Source: a virus. Taken from it: DNA of 64,000 bases. Positions 13,446 through 21,908 of this stretch are shown here, piece by piece. Where the stretch lies: the IMG/VR virus record IMGVR_UViG_3300031227_009907, positions 17,577 through 81,576 of that record; one strand, written 5' to 3'. Under the pieces are notes generated by a model. That model did no database searches. It had not been told where the DNA came from and saw only the letters and a list, made by a program, of their open reading frames with translations. Position numbers and translations under genes: made by a program. Position 1 is the first letter of the stretch; each line of letters opens with the position of its first letter.

Positions 13446-16097
13446 ATGCCTTTTGTTTCTCTCCATAATCACACAGAGTATTCAATTTTAGACGGTATTG
13501 GGTCTCCCCTTGAATGGGCGGAAGGGGCTAAGGCCAAGGGGATGCCTGCAATTGCCATTACAGATCATGGGAATATGTCTGGTGTAATGAAATTCTATTT
13601 AGCTTGTAAGGATGTTGGCGTTAAGCCGATAATAGGTTGCGAAGTATATATCGTAAGGGATGTGGAGGAAAAGACGCGAACAAGGGGGCATTTAGTTCTT
13701 TTAGCTAAGAACTATAAGGGGTATTTAAACCTATTAAAGCTAGTTAGCGAAAGTTCTCTTCGTGGTTTTTACTATAAGCCACGAGTTGATTTTTCTATGT
13801 TATTAAAATACAGCAAGGGACTTATTGGTTTATCTGCCTGCGTCCAGGGGCAAATCCCATTAGCTATTGCGGCTGGGAGGTCGTCTCTTGCGGTTAAGTT
13901 AGCAAAAACATTTAAGCGCATATTCAATGGGGATTTCTACTTAGAGTTAATGCCCCATAATCTTAGTGGGTTGGAGCGCATTAATTTTGGTTTAGTGAAT
14001 ATATCTAAAGAATTAGATATCCCCGTGGTTGTTACAAATGATTGCCACTATATAAATCCTGAAGACGTAGAAATCCAAGATGTCCTTCTGGCTATAGGCT
14101 TACATAAACCAATAGAGGAGTCGAGGTTTGACGTAAGGGATTGCCATTTGCGCGGTGCAGACGCAATGATTAAGGCGTTTTGTGACCATCAACCAAAATT
14201 CTATAGTATGCACCCCTCTTTAATACTCAGGGGTTGCGCAAATACGTTGGAAATAGCGGATAAGTGCGATGTTGAAATTCCACATGGTAGTTTTGACTTT
14301 CCTATTGTGGATAAAGATAATCCTGAGCGGTTAATTAAGGAACTTTGCGCTAAGGGTTGGGTTAGAAAGTTCCCCGAAGAATATGAAAGGATTAGAGAAG
14401 GAAATTATAATACCGCATATTATAAGCGATATAGAGTTGAGATTGATACTATCGTTGAGATGGGTTACGCTAATTATTTCTTAATGATAGTTGACCTTGT
14501 GTCCTGGGCAAAAAAACAAGGGATATGGGTTGGGCCAGCGAGAGGAAGCGTAGCAGGATCACTTGTGGCCTATTTGTTGGGCATTACAGAGGTTGATCCG
14601 CTTAGGTGGGGGCTCATGTTTGAGAGGTTCCTAAGTCGATCAAGAAAAACAAAGATTCCAGATATTGACTTAGATTTCCAGGCTGATAGGCGCGGGGAAG
14701 CTATTGAATATCTTCAAAAAAAGTGGGGGGAAGATCGTGTAGCGGCTATCTGTACATACGGGCATATGGGGGCTAAGGGGGCTATCAAGGACGTTAGTAA
14801 GGCTTTTGATGTCCCTTTTCCCGTTGTAAACAGTATAACAACGCAAATGGGTTTTAATGTTAGCCTTTCTGATACTAAAACATTAAGGAAGGTTCCTGGT
14901 TTTGTGGAGTTTTGTCGTAGAAATCCAACAGTATTCAAGATAGCAAGAAGACTTGAGGGAAAGATTAAATATAAGGGAACGCACGCTGCGGGGGTTGTGA
15001 TAGCCCCGGAGCCCATTGATACCTATTTGCCCCTTAGAAGGGCTACAGGGCAGTCTAAGGGGGTTCTACCGGTAACACAGTGGGATATGGATGATGCCGC
15101 TGAAAGGGGACTTGTGAAGGTTGACATCCTTGGGCTAACAAATCTCCAGGTTATGCAGGAGGCTTCCGATTTAATAAGAGAGGAGAATTCTGGGTTTGAT
15201 ATACATAAATATGATTTTAACAATAAACAGGTCTGGAAGGCGTTCTCAACGGGTCTTGCGATGGGGATATTTCAGGCAGAGAGAGGACACTTCAGATATT
15301 TACTGAAAGAAATAAAGCCTCAAAACATAAATGAACTTGCGGTTGTAACCGCGTTAGTTCGTCCTGGAGCCAAAGAGGTTGGACAGGATGAATTGTATAT
15401 AATGAATAAGAGAAATCCTAGGAAAATTGTATATGACCACCCCTTATTTGAAGGTATCCTTAAAAATACATATGGTGTGTTGTGTTTCCAAGAACAAGTG
15501 ATGGCTATCTGTAATAAGGTTGGCGGGATTAGTCTTGACGATACAGACCTTATCAGAGACGTTCTTGCAAAGAAGAAGCCTAAAGAAACAAGGGAGTGGA
15601 GAGAAACCTTTTTGAAAGGGGCAGAGAAGAGGATAGGGCCTGAGTTAGCGAATAAATGGTGGAAAATGATTGAGGCACATGCAGGTTATTCATTTAATCT
15701 AAGTCATGCAGTTGCTTACTCAATTATTTCTTATCAGAATATGGTAATGAAGATTTTTTATCCATTACAGTATATGACCGCTTTGTTGCGCAATAACCTT
15801 AATAGCGACAATCTTGGTTTGTACATCGAAGAAGCCAATAAAATGAAGATACGAGTTAAAGAGCCCAATGTAGGATTAAGCGATATTAATTTTAAGATGA
15901 TTCTTGATAGGCCGGAGCATCCCATAAGGGCGAAACGTGGATATGTATTGGCAGGTTTTTTGTTTATTAAAGGAATTGGAGTGAAAAGCGCAAGTCGGCT
16001 TGTGAGGCTAAGGGATGAGCATGGTGTGGGTAAGTTCCTGAATTATGTGTCTAAGGGTATTCTTAAGAAGTTGGAAATCGCTGAGTTTAGAGTTTAA
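13446..16097 (+). CDS. dnaE: DNA polymerase III alpha subunit (DnaE-type, PHP domain)
   Basis: This 883-residue family C polymerase is the likely phage replicase. The PHP domain is intact at the N-terminus (SLHNHTEYSILDG; ITDHGNM; NDCHYINPED). The palm holds the catalytic aspartates in PDIDLDF (about 403-409) and KVDILGL (about 557), and the GPARGSVAGSLVAYLLGI stretch is present. A helix-hairpin-helix ends the protein (KGIGVKSASRLVRL). It is about 280 residues shorter than E. coli DnaE and lacks the C-terminal OB/tau-binding part, as phage versions often do. ATG 13446 follows AAAAGG. A DnaE replicase is less usual than family A or B in phages. Confidence 0.93.
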   Translation: MPFVSLHNHTEYSILDGIGSPLEWAEGAKAKGMPAIAITDHGNMSGVMKFYLACKDVGVKPIIGCEVYIVRDVEEKTRTRGHLVLLAKNYKGYLNLLKLVSESSLRGFYYKPRVDFSMLLKYSKGLIGLSACVQGQIPLAIAAGRSSLAVKLAKTFKRIFNGDFYLELMPHNLSGLERINFGLVNISKELDIPVVVTNDCHYINPEDVEIQDVLLAIGLHKPIEESRFDVRDCHLRGADAMIKAFCDHQPKFYSMHPSLILRGCANTLEIADKCDVEIPHGSFDFPIVDKDNPERLIKELCAKGWVRKFPEEYERIREGNYNTAYYKRYRVEIDTIVEMGYANYFLMIVDLVSWAKKQGIWVGPARGSVAGSLVAYLLGITEVDPLRWGLMFERFLSRSRKTKIPDIDLDFQADRRGEAIEYLQKKWGEDRVAAICTYGHMGAKGAIKDVSKAFDVPFPVVNSITTQMGFNVSLSDTKTLRKVPGFVEFCRRNPTVFKIARRLEGKIKYKGTHAAGVVIAPEPIDTYLPLRRATGQSKGVLPVTQWDMDDAAERGLVKVDILGLTNLQVMQEASDLIREENSGFDIHKYDFNNKQVWKAFSTGLAMGIFQAERGHFRYLLKEIKPQNINELAVVTALVRPGAKEVGQDELYIMNKRNPRKIVYDHPLFEGILKNTYGVLCFQEQVMAICNKVGGISLDDTDLIRDVLAKKKPKETREWRETFLKGAEKRIGPELANKWWKMIEAHAGYSFNLSHAVAYSIISYQNMVMKIFYPLQYMTALLRNNLNSDNLGLYIEEANKMKIRVKEPNVGLSDINFKMILDRPEHPIRAKRGYVLAGFLFIKGIGVKSASRLVRLRDEHGVGKFLNYVSKGILKKLEIAEFRV

Positions 16098-16107
16098 GGG
16101 AGAAGAG

Positions 16108-16308
16108 ATGAAGAAGCTAATAGGTACTAGATTTGTAGTGCAGAGGATGGATGGTTCCTATAAGTGGACAATAATTATCTATGGGAGATTGAATTGTCCT
16201 GATTTTAGTGTTAATGGCGAATATAAGCATAAATCTGCGGATGGTGCGAGGAGAGGAAGTGGGCGATGGTTGAAGAAGTTTGGCATTGAACTACGCTGGA
16301 AGGACTAA
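16108..16308 (+). CDS. Small WTI-family protein, paralogue 1 of 5
   Basis: First of five tandem paralogues. This 66-residue product has MDGSYKWTIIIYG and ends SGRWLKKFGIELRWK, matching the family plan of a Trp-x-Trp/Lys-Trp-Thr-Ile strand, a variable loop, then S-A-x-x-A-x-R-x-x-x-R-W-x-K-K-x-G-I-E-L. The plan resembles short alpha/beta modules such as DUF1508/YegP, but this is a guess. ATG 16108 follows AAGGGAGAAGAG. Confidence 0.65.
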   Translation: MKKLIGTRFVVQRMDGSYKWTIIIYGRLNCPDFSVNGEYKHKSADGARRGSGRWLKKFGIELRWKD

Positions 16309-16317
16309 GGGAAAGAA

Positions 16318-16518
16318 ATGAAGGGCTACAAAGCGGAAATAAAAGCTTGGGAGTTTTGTGGGGGAAGGTGGAATTGGACGATTGGATTTATGCTTAGGGG
16401 GCAAGCATATGGGGATGATGCTAGGCTTACTTCTGGTTGGTACAAAGGTTATAAAAGTGCCTCATTAGCTCGCAGGGCAGCGAAACGTTGGGCTAAGAAG
16501 TTAGGGATTGAACTGTAA
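16318..16518 (+). CDS. Small WTI-family protein, paralogue 2 of 5
   Basis: A 66-residue paralogue: GRWNWTIGFMLRGQAYG near the start and SLARRAAKRWAKKLGIEL at the end. Its C-terminal helix is nearly identical to those of copies 3 and 4. Spacing to the previous gene is nine bases with GGGAAAGAA before ATG. Function unknown. Confidence 0.65.
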   Translation: MKGYKAEIKAWEFCGGRWNWTIGFMLRGQAYGDDARLTSGWYKGYKSASLARRAAKRWAKKLGIEL

Positions 16519-16531
16519 GAAGGGAGAAGAG

Positions 16532-16732
16532 ATGAAGGGGTATGTAACGATCCGGGCTAACCCCCCTATTGATGGTGGGTGGAAGTGGACTATATTTGCG
16601 TATTATCCCAATAGTCCTATATTGCTTCGTATTGAGGCCGAATTTGCCTATAGTTCTGTTGATAGTGCGGATAGGGCGGCTAAACGTTGGGCGAAGAAGT
16701 TAGGTATTGATTTAGGAAAGGGAGAGAAATGA
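16532..16732 (+). CDS. Small WTI-family protein, paralogue 3 of 5
   Basis: A 66-residue paralogue starting at ATG 16532 behind AGGGAGAAGAG; an in-frame ATG at 16508 lies inside the previous gene. It contains GGWKWTIFAYYPNSP and DSADRAAKRWAKKLGIDL. The stop TGA overlaps the ATG of copy 4 (AAATGA). Confidence 0.65.
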   Translation: MKGYVTIRANPPIDGGWKWTIFAYYPNSPILLRIEAEFAYSSVDSADRAAKRWAKKLGIDLGKGEK

Positions 16733-16905
16733 AGGGGTATGTAAGGAGGTACACTGTTGATGGTGAATGGAGGTGGACTATATTTGCGCGTCATCCCAAT
16801 AGTTCTATTCGGCTTCGTGTCGAGGGCGGATTTGACTATAGTTCTATTGATAGCGCAGATAGGGCGGCTAAACGGTGGGCGAAGAAGTTAGGTATTGAAT
16901 TGTAA
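16729..16905 (+). CDS. Small WTI-family protein, paralogue 4 of 5
   Basis: At 58 residues this gene is easily overlooked. It overlaps copy 3's stop and reads to TAA at 16903-16905. It contains GEWRWTIFARHPNSSIRLRV and DSADRAAKRWAKKLGIEL, and is the closest relative of copy 3 at both protein and DNA level, so this pair duplicated most recently. Confidence 0.7.
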   Translation: MKGYVRRYTVDGEWRWTIFARHPNSSIRLRVEGGFDYSSIDSADRAAKRWAKKLGIEL

Positions 16906-16919
16906 AAATGGAGAAAGAA

Positions 16920-17108
16920 ATGGAAGGGACCTATTCGGTTTATCCAGACAGTTATAATTCTTGGATTTGGAGTATTTATGTGGTAAGGAATGCTGGCGTT
17001 GGTTATGAGATAAAGCCTATTTATCATTATACTTCTCGTAAAAGTGCTATGAATGGAATGAGAAGGGCCGCTAAGAGATTTGGGATTACAGCACTTAGGA
17101 GGGAATAG
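16920..17108 (+). CDS. Small WTI-family protein, paralogue 5 of 5
   Basis: The most diverged copy, 62 residues. ATG 16920 is chosen because it has GGAGAAAGAA before it; the ATG at 16908 would translate that site. It keeps SWIWSIYVV and a C-terminal SAMNGMRRAAKRFGI. Function unknown. Confidence 0.6.
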   Translation: MEGTYSVYPDSYNSWIWSIYVVRNAGVGYEIKPIYHYTSRKSAMNGMRRAAKRFGITALRRE

Positions 17109-17111
17109 TCA

Positions 17112-17612
17112 ATGTCTTTAGCTTTTTTTAATAGACCAGATACTTATACTAATAAATTAGGTTCCAAGGAAATATGTGGTGTTGCATTAAAGACGTTTAA
17201 CTCTGAATTACTTGAAGTCCCCCTTGAGAAGCCCGATCTTCAAGAACATGTTCAAATGCAGGGCTCAGGGCTTTTGTATTTTAATATGTTGTTACAACGA
17301 GCTAAAAATACGGCAGATAAGGTAAATGCAGAATATGATGAATTGTTGGCATCAACAAAGTCGCAGGCCGTTACTGAGTTGAGAGAAGAGTCTGGGGCTA
17401 AAAGGCCCACTAATGATGAAATTAATGAGAGGTCAAAGACTATATTTGAGGATAAAAGGAGTGGTGCTAACGCATACTATGTTGGTTTAGAGAAGAAAAG
17501 AGATAGAGCAAATAAAATCCTCAGTATGCTTGAGATATGGGTTAGGTGTTGGACAGCAAAGAGTTTTGATATAGGTAGCCAGGCTAAACTTTTAGGTGGA
17601 GGAGACATGTAA
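17112..17612 (+). CDS. Hypothetical helical protein upstream of the SSB-like gene
   Basis: This 166-residue, mostly helical protein (YFNMLLQRAKNTADKVNAEY; LEKKRDRANKILSMLEIWV) ends within the ATG of the single-strand binding protein gene. The position and a charged helical character fit a recombination mediator or annealing accessory, but no motif proves this. The start is ATG 17112 after GGAGGGAATAGTCA. Confidence 0.6.
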   Translation: MSLAFFNRPDTYTNKLGSKEICGVALKTFNSELLEVPLEKPDLQEHVQMQGSGLLYFNMLLQRAKNTADKVNAEYDELLASTKSQAVTELREESGAKRPTNDEINERSKTIFEDKRSGANAYYVGLEKKRDRANKILSMLEIWVRCWTAKSFDIGSQAKLLGGGDM

Positions 17613-18379
17613 TGGCTTATGATGCTTCTGAAATTGAAAAACGGATAAAGGACAGGCTTAAAGGTCGTGGGATGGGCGGTGGAAAGCTGTGGGTTGATTA
17701 TGATAGGAAAGTGACAAAGGTGCGATTGTATGGTGATTTTGTTGTGGTTCCTAAGCACTGGATTCCTGTGGGAGGGAATAAGCGGATTCCTGCTGTTTGC
17801 CCTGGGAAGGGGTGTAGAATTCATAAGCTTGTCGAGAAGTTGGGAGGATATAAAGACTATGAACAGACCGCGAAGAGCATGTGGGCAAGCGACAATTTTG
17901 TTTTTAATTGCTGGTGGTTGGATGAACCAAAAGATAAAAATGGGGATTTGATTTGGAAGGTTTGTGAACTGTCATGGTCTGCGATGTCTCAGGTGGTTGA
18001 TAAAGCGGCCGAAAAAGGAATTGATTATCTTGATCCCAAGAAAGGGCATATTCTCGGGATAGAAAAAATTAGTGTTAGAACAAAAGGAGGGAGGACTCGA
18101 AACCAGTATGCAATTCGTTTTTCTAAAGGGCCTAAGCCTATTCCGCGTGAGTTGCTTGATCTTGAGTTGAACGATATAGCGCCTCTATATCCTCCTTTTG
18201 GAGATGAAATTTGGCAGCAAGTAAGAAGCATATATCGTCCTAAATTGCTGAAACTTGAAGGAGATGTATCGACCAAAGAAGAGGGGGATAATTATGATGA
18301 AGATGAATATGGTGAAGATGAAGATGATACCGATGATGCCGGGGATGCTGTTATAGAGGATGATGATATTCCATTCTAA
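17612..18379 (+). CDS. Single-stranded DNA-binding protein (gp32/SSB-like) ending DDDIPF
   Basis: A 255-residue protein with a core carrying CPGKGCRIHKLVEKLG (about 67-82), which recalls the zinc-ribbon insertion of T4 gp32-type proteins. A long acidic tail (about 218-255) ends exactly in DDDIPF. That hexapeptide is the bacterial SSB tip that docks host repair and replication proteins. It sits among RecA, UDG, SbcCD and polymerase genes. The ssDNA-binding call rests on context and tail; an OB fold cannot be proven by eye. Confidence 0.75.
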   Translation: MAYDASEIEKRIKDRLKGRGMGGGKLWVDYDRKVTKVRLYGDFVVVPKHWIPVGGNKRIPAVCPGKGCRIHKLVEKLGGYKDYEQTAKSMWASDNFVFNCWWLDEPKDKNGDLIWKVCELSWSAMSQVVDKAAEKGIDYLDPKKGHILGIEKISVRTKGGRTRNQYAIRFSKGPKPIPRELLDLELNDIAPLYPPFGDEIWQQVRSIYRPKLLKLEGDVSTKEEGDNYDEDEYGEDEDDTDDAGDAVIEDDDIPF

Positions 18380-18394
18380 ATAAAGGATAATGTA

Positions 18395-18649
18395 ATGGGG
18401 ATTAAAATTGAATCGGTACAAGATGAGTTTGACATTACAGTTTTAAAGCCCAAGGATACATTTGAATATGAGGGAAGGTATTATATGGTTGTGAATGTTG
18501 CCGCCATTATTAGTGGGGGAGAGGTTAAGGGGGATTTTTTCTGTGTTGATTTTGGCTCTGGGTTTGTTAATGTATTTTCTTCTAATCCAAAGAAATTAAG
18601 TCGTCCGTTTCGTAAGGTTGATTTTATTGCGCACGAAGAGAAAGTTTAA
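18395..18649 (+). CDS. Hypothetical protein
   Basis: An 84-residue protein, predicted beta-rich (TFEYEGRYYMVVNVAAIISG, then FFCVDFGSGFVNVF), between the SSB-like and UDG genes. ATG 18395 follows AAAGGATAATGTA. No family recognised. Its place in the replication block suggests an accessory role (inference). Confidence 0.6.
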   Translation: MGIKIESVQDEFDITVLKPKDTFEYEGRYYMVVNVAAIISGGEVKGDFFCVDFGSGFVNVFSSNPKKLSRPFRKVDFIAHEEKV

Positions 18650-18653
18650 CGAG

Positions 18654-19235
18654 ATGTCTTGGAAAGGAGTAAAAGATAAAGACGGTCTTTATAATTTTTG
18701 CACTCGCTGTTCTTTATGTGAGACAAGGCGGCAAATGGTCTTAGGGTACGGAGGGAATAAGGCTATCTTTGTGGGGGAGGCCCCAGGAGAGGAGGAGGAC
18801 TGGAAGGGGAGACCTTTTGTGGGGAAATCAGGGAGGCTTGCACGCAGGGGGCTAAACAATCTTGGTTTTTCCCATAAAAGTGGGTTTTTTATGAATACGG
18901 TTTTATGTCGTCCCCCTCGAAATAGGAACCCTACAGCAGATGAAATAAAAGCCTGTCGGTTTAGAGACCGTCTTTATCTTGCAGTTAAACTTAATGACTG
19001 TAATACCGTAATATGTTTAGGGAAAGTTGCCTTTAGTGCCGTTGTTAATGATCGTGATATGTTTGAGACATTATGGAGGATGGAAAAATGTAAATATAGG
19101 ATGAAACTCAGGGATATTACAGTTTTTGTTGGGAAAACTAAACATCCTGCTTATTATCTAAGGCAACCCGATTCGCAGAAAAGTTTTGAGAGTGATATGT
19201 ATAAAACCTTAAATTTTCTTGGCCTTTTACAGTAA
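18654..19235 (+). CDS. Uracil-DNA glycosylase family 4 (iron-sulfur type)
   Basis: A 193-residue enzyme expected to excise uracil from DNA. Cysteines at the N-terminus (FCTRCSLC, 15-22) and in VLCRPPRNRNPTADEIKAC (about 81-99) would ligate the 4Fe-4S cluster. Motif A is GEAPGEEED (about 41-49), and the C-terminal motif is HPAYYLR (about 163). ATG 18654 is used because the alternative upstream start lies inside the previous gene. Phages may use it for repair or to remove uracil from host-derived DNA. It is just upstream of recA. Confidence 0.88.
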   Translation: MSWKGVKDKDGLYNFCTRCSLCETRRQMVLGYGGNKAIFVGEAPGEEEDWKGRPFVGKSGRLARRGLNNLGFSHKSGFFMNTVLCRPPRNRNPTADEIKACRFRDRLYLAVKLNDCNTVICLGKVAFSAVVNDRDMFETLWRMEKCKYRMKLRDITVFVGKTKHPAYYLRQPDSQKSFESDMYKTLNFLGLLQ

Positions 19236-19247
19236 AGGAAAATAATT

Positions 19248-19484
19248 TTGCATAAGTGTATTGAAAATTGGGCAAATGTAGTTGCTGGAAACGTAAGGAA
19301 TTATATTGCTAAGGTGAGAGAGGCCAGGGAGAATGATTTGGAGATAGAAGCGGCATTTAATGAAGGGACCGTTAATGGGCTGAGGATAGCTGTCGCTAAA
19401 ATGCTAATGTCTATGGCCATGGAAATGGAAGATACTAGCAATTCCTTACAGACTATAATTGACGAGTGTAAGAGGATAAATTAA
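19248..19484 (+). CDS. Hypothetical protein
   Basis: This 78-residue helical protein starts at TTG 19248, after AAAGGAAAATAATT. It contains NYIAKVREARENDLEIEAAF and a Met-rich helix (KMLMSMAMEMEDT). Its stop abuts the TTG of recA, so the two are likely coupled. Family unknown. Confidence 0.55.
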   Translation: MHKCIENWANVVAGNVRNYIAKVREARENDLEIEAAFNEGTVNGLRIAVAKMLMSMAMEMEDTSNSLQTIIDECKRIN

Positions 19485-20501
19485 TTGAAAGGAAGAAGCT
19501 TTACAACGCTAAAGAATAAATTAGCTAAGGAATTTCCTGGCTTGATATTTACTCCTGACGAGATTAAGCCCTCCTTAATTATGTCGTCCGGTTGCATAGG
19601 GATTGACTGGATTACAAGGATCGGGGGGTATGAGGCAGGGAGAATATATGAAATATCTGGGCCTGAGCATTCGGGGAAGACAACACTTGCATTACTATTC
19701 ATTAAGCAATGTCAGAAAAAAAATATCCCATGTGTGTACATTGACGCAGAACATTCAATGGATAAAGATTATGCCAGGTTCCTTGGGGTTAATGTTGATG
19801 AACTTATCTACGCTCTTCCTGATACGATGGAAGAAGCTTTTGAAATAGTTGAGAAAATAGCAGAGCAATCTTCCATTGATAATTCTAAATGTGTTGTAAT
19901 TGATTCATTTGCTGCTTTAGCCCCAAAAAGAGAGATTGACGGGGGTGTTTCTAAAGACACAATAGGGATACAAGCTTCGGTTATGAGTCGCTCATTGCGC
20001 TTGTTGAAAAATAAATTGCGTAGAGGAGGGTGTTTTCTTTTAGGGACAAACCAGGTGAGGCAAAAGGTGGGAGGGTATTTGTCTGGCATAGAGATTACCC
20101 CATGTGGGCAGGCCCTTAAGCATTACGCTTCTGTGCGAATAAAGCTATCTAATTATTCTTGGGTTAGGAAAGGTGGAGTTAAAACCGGAAAGGCTGTAGC
20201 ACATAGGATACGTGCCAAGGTTATCAAAAATAGGATGGGATGTCCTTTTTATTCAACCGAGTTTAATTTAAGGTTTGAAGGAAAAATTGGGCTAGATCAA
20301 ACGCTTAGCATTATTGATACGGCTATAGCGGCTAAGGTCTTAAGGAAGGTCCAAAGGAACAAGAAGAAGGTTTTGGTCTTAGGAGATATGGAGTGGAAAA
20401 GTATGAAAGAATTTGGCGGTAGTGTCAATAAAGATGTTCTTAGAAAGATGGTTGTATTGATTAGGGAAAGAATTCAGGAAGATAGGAAAAGTTTGTCTTA
20501 A
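19485..20501 (+). CDS. recA: RecA/UvsX recombinase
   Basis: A 338-residue strand-exchange ATPase. Walker A is GPEHSGKTT (about 59-67), Walker B is CVVIDSFAALAP (about 135-146), and the DNA-binding loop region has GTNQVRQKVG (about 188-197). The start is TTG 19485 directly after the previous stop. It would act with the SSB-like protein and the SbcCD-like nuclease in recombination-dependent replication and repair. Length is close to that of bacterial RecA core plus a short C-terminal domain. Confidence 0.93.
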   Translation: MKGRSFTTLKNKLAKEFPGLIFTPDEIKPSLIMSSGCIGIDWITRIGGYEAGRIYEISGPEHSGKTTLALLFIKQCQKKNIPCVYIDAEHSMDKDYARFLGVNVDELIYALPDTMEEAFEIVEKIAEQSSIDNSKCVVIDSFAALAPKREIDGGVSKDTIGIQASVMSRSLRLLKNKLRRGGCFLLGTNQVRQKVGGYLSGIEITPCGQALKHYASVRIKLSNYSWVRKGGVKTGKAVAHRIRAKVIKNRMGCPFYSTEFNLRFEGKIGLDQTLSIIDTAIAAKVLRKVQRNKKKVLVLGDMEWKSMKEFGGSVNKDVLRKMVVLIRERIQEDRKSLS

Positions 20502-20545
20502 GGGGGTATGGTCTTAATTGAGATACTAATTATGCGGAGGTTGGA

Positions 20546-21664
20546 GTGAAGGTTTATCATATTGCCGATTTACACATAAGAAATGGTTTTACCTGTGGGG
20601 TAATGAGAAACGGGTTTGATTCTCGATTGTTTGACCTGAGAAAGCTTTTGATGTCCGTTGCTTTTGATGCGGCTAAATATAAAAAGAAGAGTAAGGGCGA
20701 ACAGGTAGTCCTTATAGTTTCGGGCGATGTATTTAATAGCCCAGACCCAGATACAATATCTCGCTGTGTCTTTGATGAATTTTTATTTTTTTGCCTTGAA
20801 AATTTTATTTATATAGTGATGATACCAGGTAATCACGAGGTAGAAGGGGCGTATACGTCTCTTGATAATTATGCAAGTATGAACCTTAATCCTTTAATGG
20901 TTAGCACCTGTAAGAGTAAATGTTTTGATGTATGGGAGAAGGGAAGGATTGGGGTTGTCCCTTGGCAGGAAGATATTGGAAAGATGATTGACGGGATTAA
21001 GAAGGTTAAGAGGGGAGGGGCTGCAATCCTAGTTACTCATGGGATAGTTGAAGGGTTTGCTCCGAATAATTGGGAAGAGAGAAATGAGTTAGACGGTAGA
21101 ATACCGGTTAAGCTACTTAGGGACTTTGAATATTGTGCATTAGGTCATTTACATTGCAATCATTTCTCTAAGAATATTGGATACCCTGGAGGAATTATAA
21201 GGGAGGGTTTTCACGAAGGAAATGTTGAAAAAGGAGTTATTGAACTCACATTTAAAGGGGGGAAGCTTACACATAAGGTTTGTAAGATTTTTACTGATAA
21301 GCTTTTTGCTATTTATACTTTTAGCAAATCGGGATGGAAAAAATATAATGCTGACTTAAGCAGTGGATGTATTAATTTTGTTAGATTTAATATCCCATCT
21401 TCTTTAATCCGTTATAAGCAAAAGTTGATTGACAAAGTTCGTAGAGATGGGATAGACTATGTAGAGGCGTGTCGCTTAAATGGGCCTATCAGCCAAGGAG
21501 GGGAAGGAAGGAAAATTGAGAAGGCTAATGTTGTAAAAGGAAAGGGATTAAAAGAGTTTATGGAAGAATGTATTGTAAGTGAAATAAGCCGTAAAGGATT
21601 TAAAATGGCCGATGAGATAAAATCTGTTTGTTGCAAGGCTTTAGATAAAGTATCTATAGAATAG
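20546..21664 (+). CDS. SbcD/Mre11-like nuclease (gp47-like)
   Basis: A 372-residue metallophosphoesterase with all five motifs in order: ADLH (7-10), SGDVF (about 58), GNHE (about 95), THG (about 163) and GHLH (about 197). It would pair with the Rad50-like ATPase at 21909 to process DNA ends. It starts at GTG 20546 behind GGAGG. A small gene (21675) separates the two subunits. Confidence 0.9.
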   Translation: MKVYHIADLHIRNGFTCGVMRNGFDSRLFDLRKLLMSVAFDAAKYKKKSKGEQVVLIVSGDVFNSPDPDTISRCVFDEFLFFCLENFIYIVMIPGNHEVEGAYTSLDNYASMNLNPLMVSTCKSKCFDVWEKGRIGVVPWQEDIGKMIDGIKKVKRGGAAILVTHGIVEGFAPNNWEERNELDGRIPVKLLRDFEYCALGHLHCNHFSKNIGYPGGIIREGFHEGNVEKGVIELTFKGGKLTHKVCKIFTDKLFAIYTFSKSGWKKYNADLSSGCINFVRFNIPSSLIRYKQKLIDKVRRDGIDYVEACRLNGPISQGGEGRKIEKANVVKGKGLKEFMEECIVSEISRKGFKMADEIKSVCCKALDKVSIE

Positions 21665-21674
21665 GAGAGAAAAG

Positions 21675-21893
21675 ATGGGTCTTTACTTAACAAGAGATGT
21701 AGAAGGGTATGGACTTTGGAATGGGATGCCACTTTATAGTAAAAGGGAAGGGGCGTTTGTTGTCAAGAACAACTTTATACTAAATTATTGGGGAAATAAG
21801 CGGCCTTGGATGGTAAAACTTAAAGTGGGGGAGATTATGAAAATAGACTATATAGACGGCAATATACGGCAAAGAAAAGTAAAAAAAACATAA
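21675..21893 (+). CDS. Hypothetical protein between nuclease subunits
   Basis: A 72-residue protein (LTRDVEGYGLWNGMPLYSKR; NNFILNYWGNKRPWMVKLKV) starting at ATG 21675 after GGAGAGAAAAG. It looks like a small beta protein and has no motif I can name. Confidence 0.6.
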   Translation: MGLYLTRDVEGYGLWNGMPLYSKREGAFVVKNNFILNYWGNKRPWMVKLKVGEIMKIDYIDGNIRQRKVKKT

Positions 21894-21908
21894 AAGGTAT
21901 ACAGTGTT

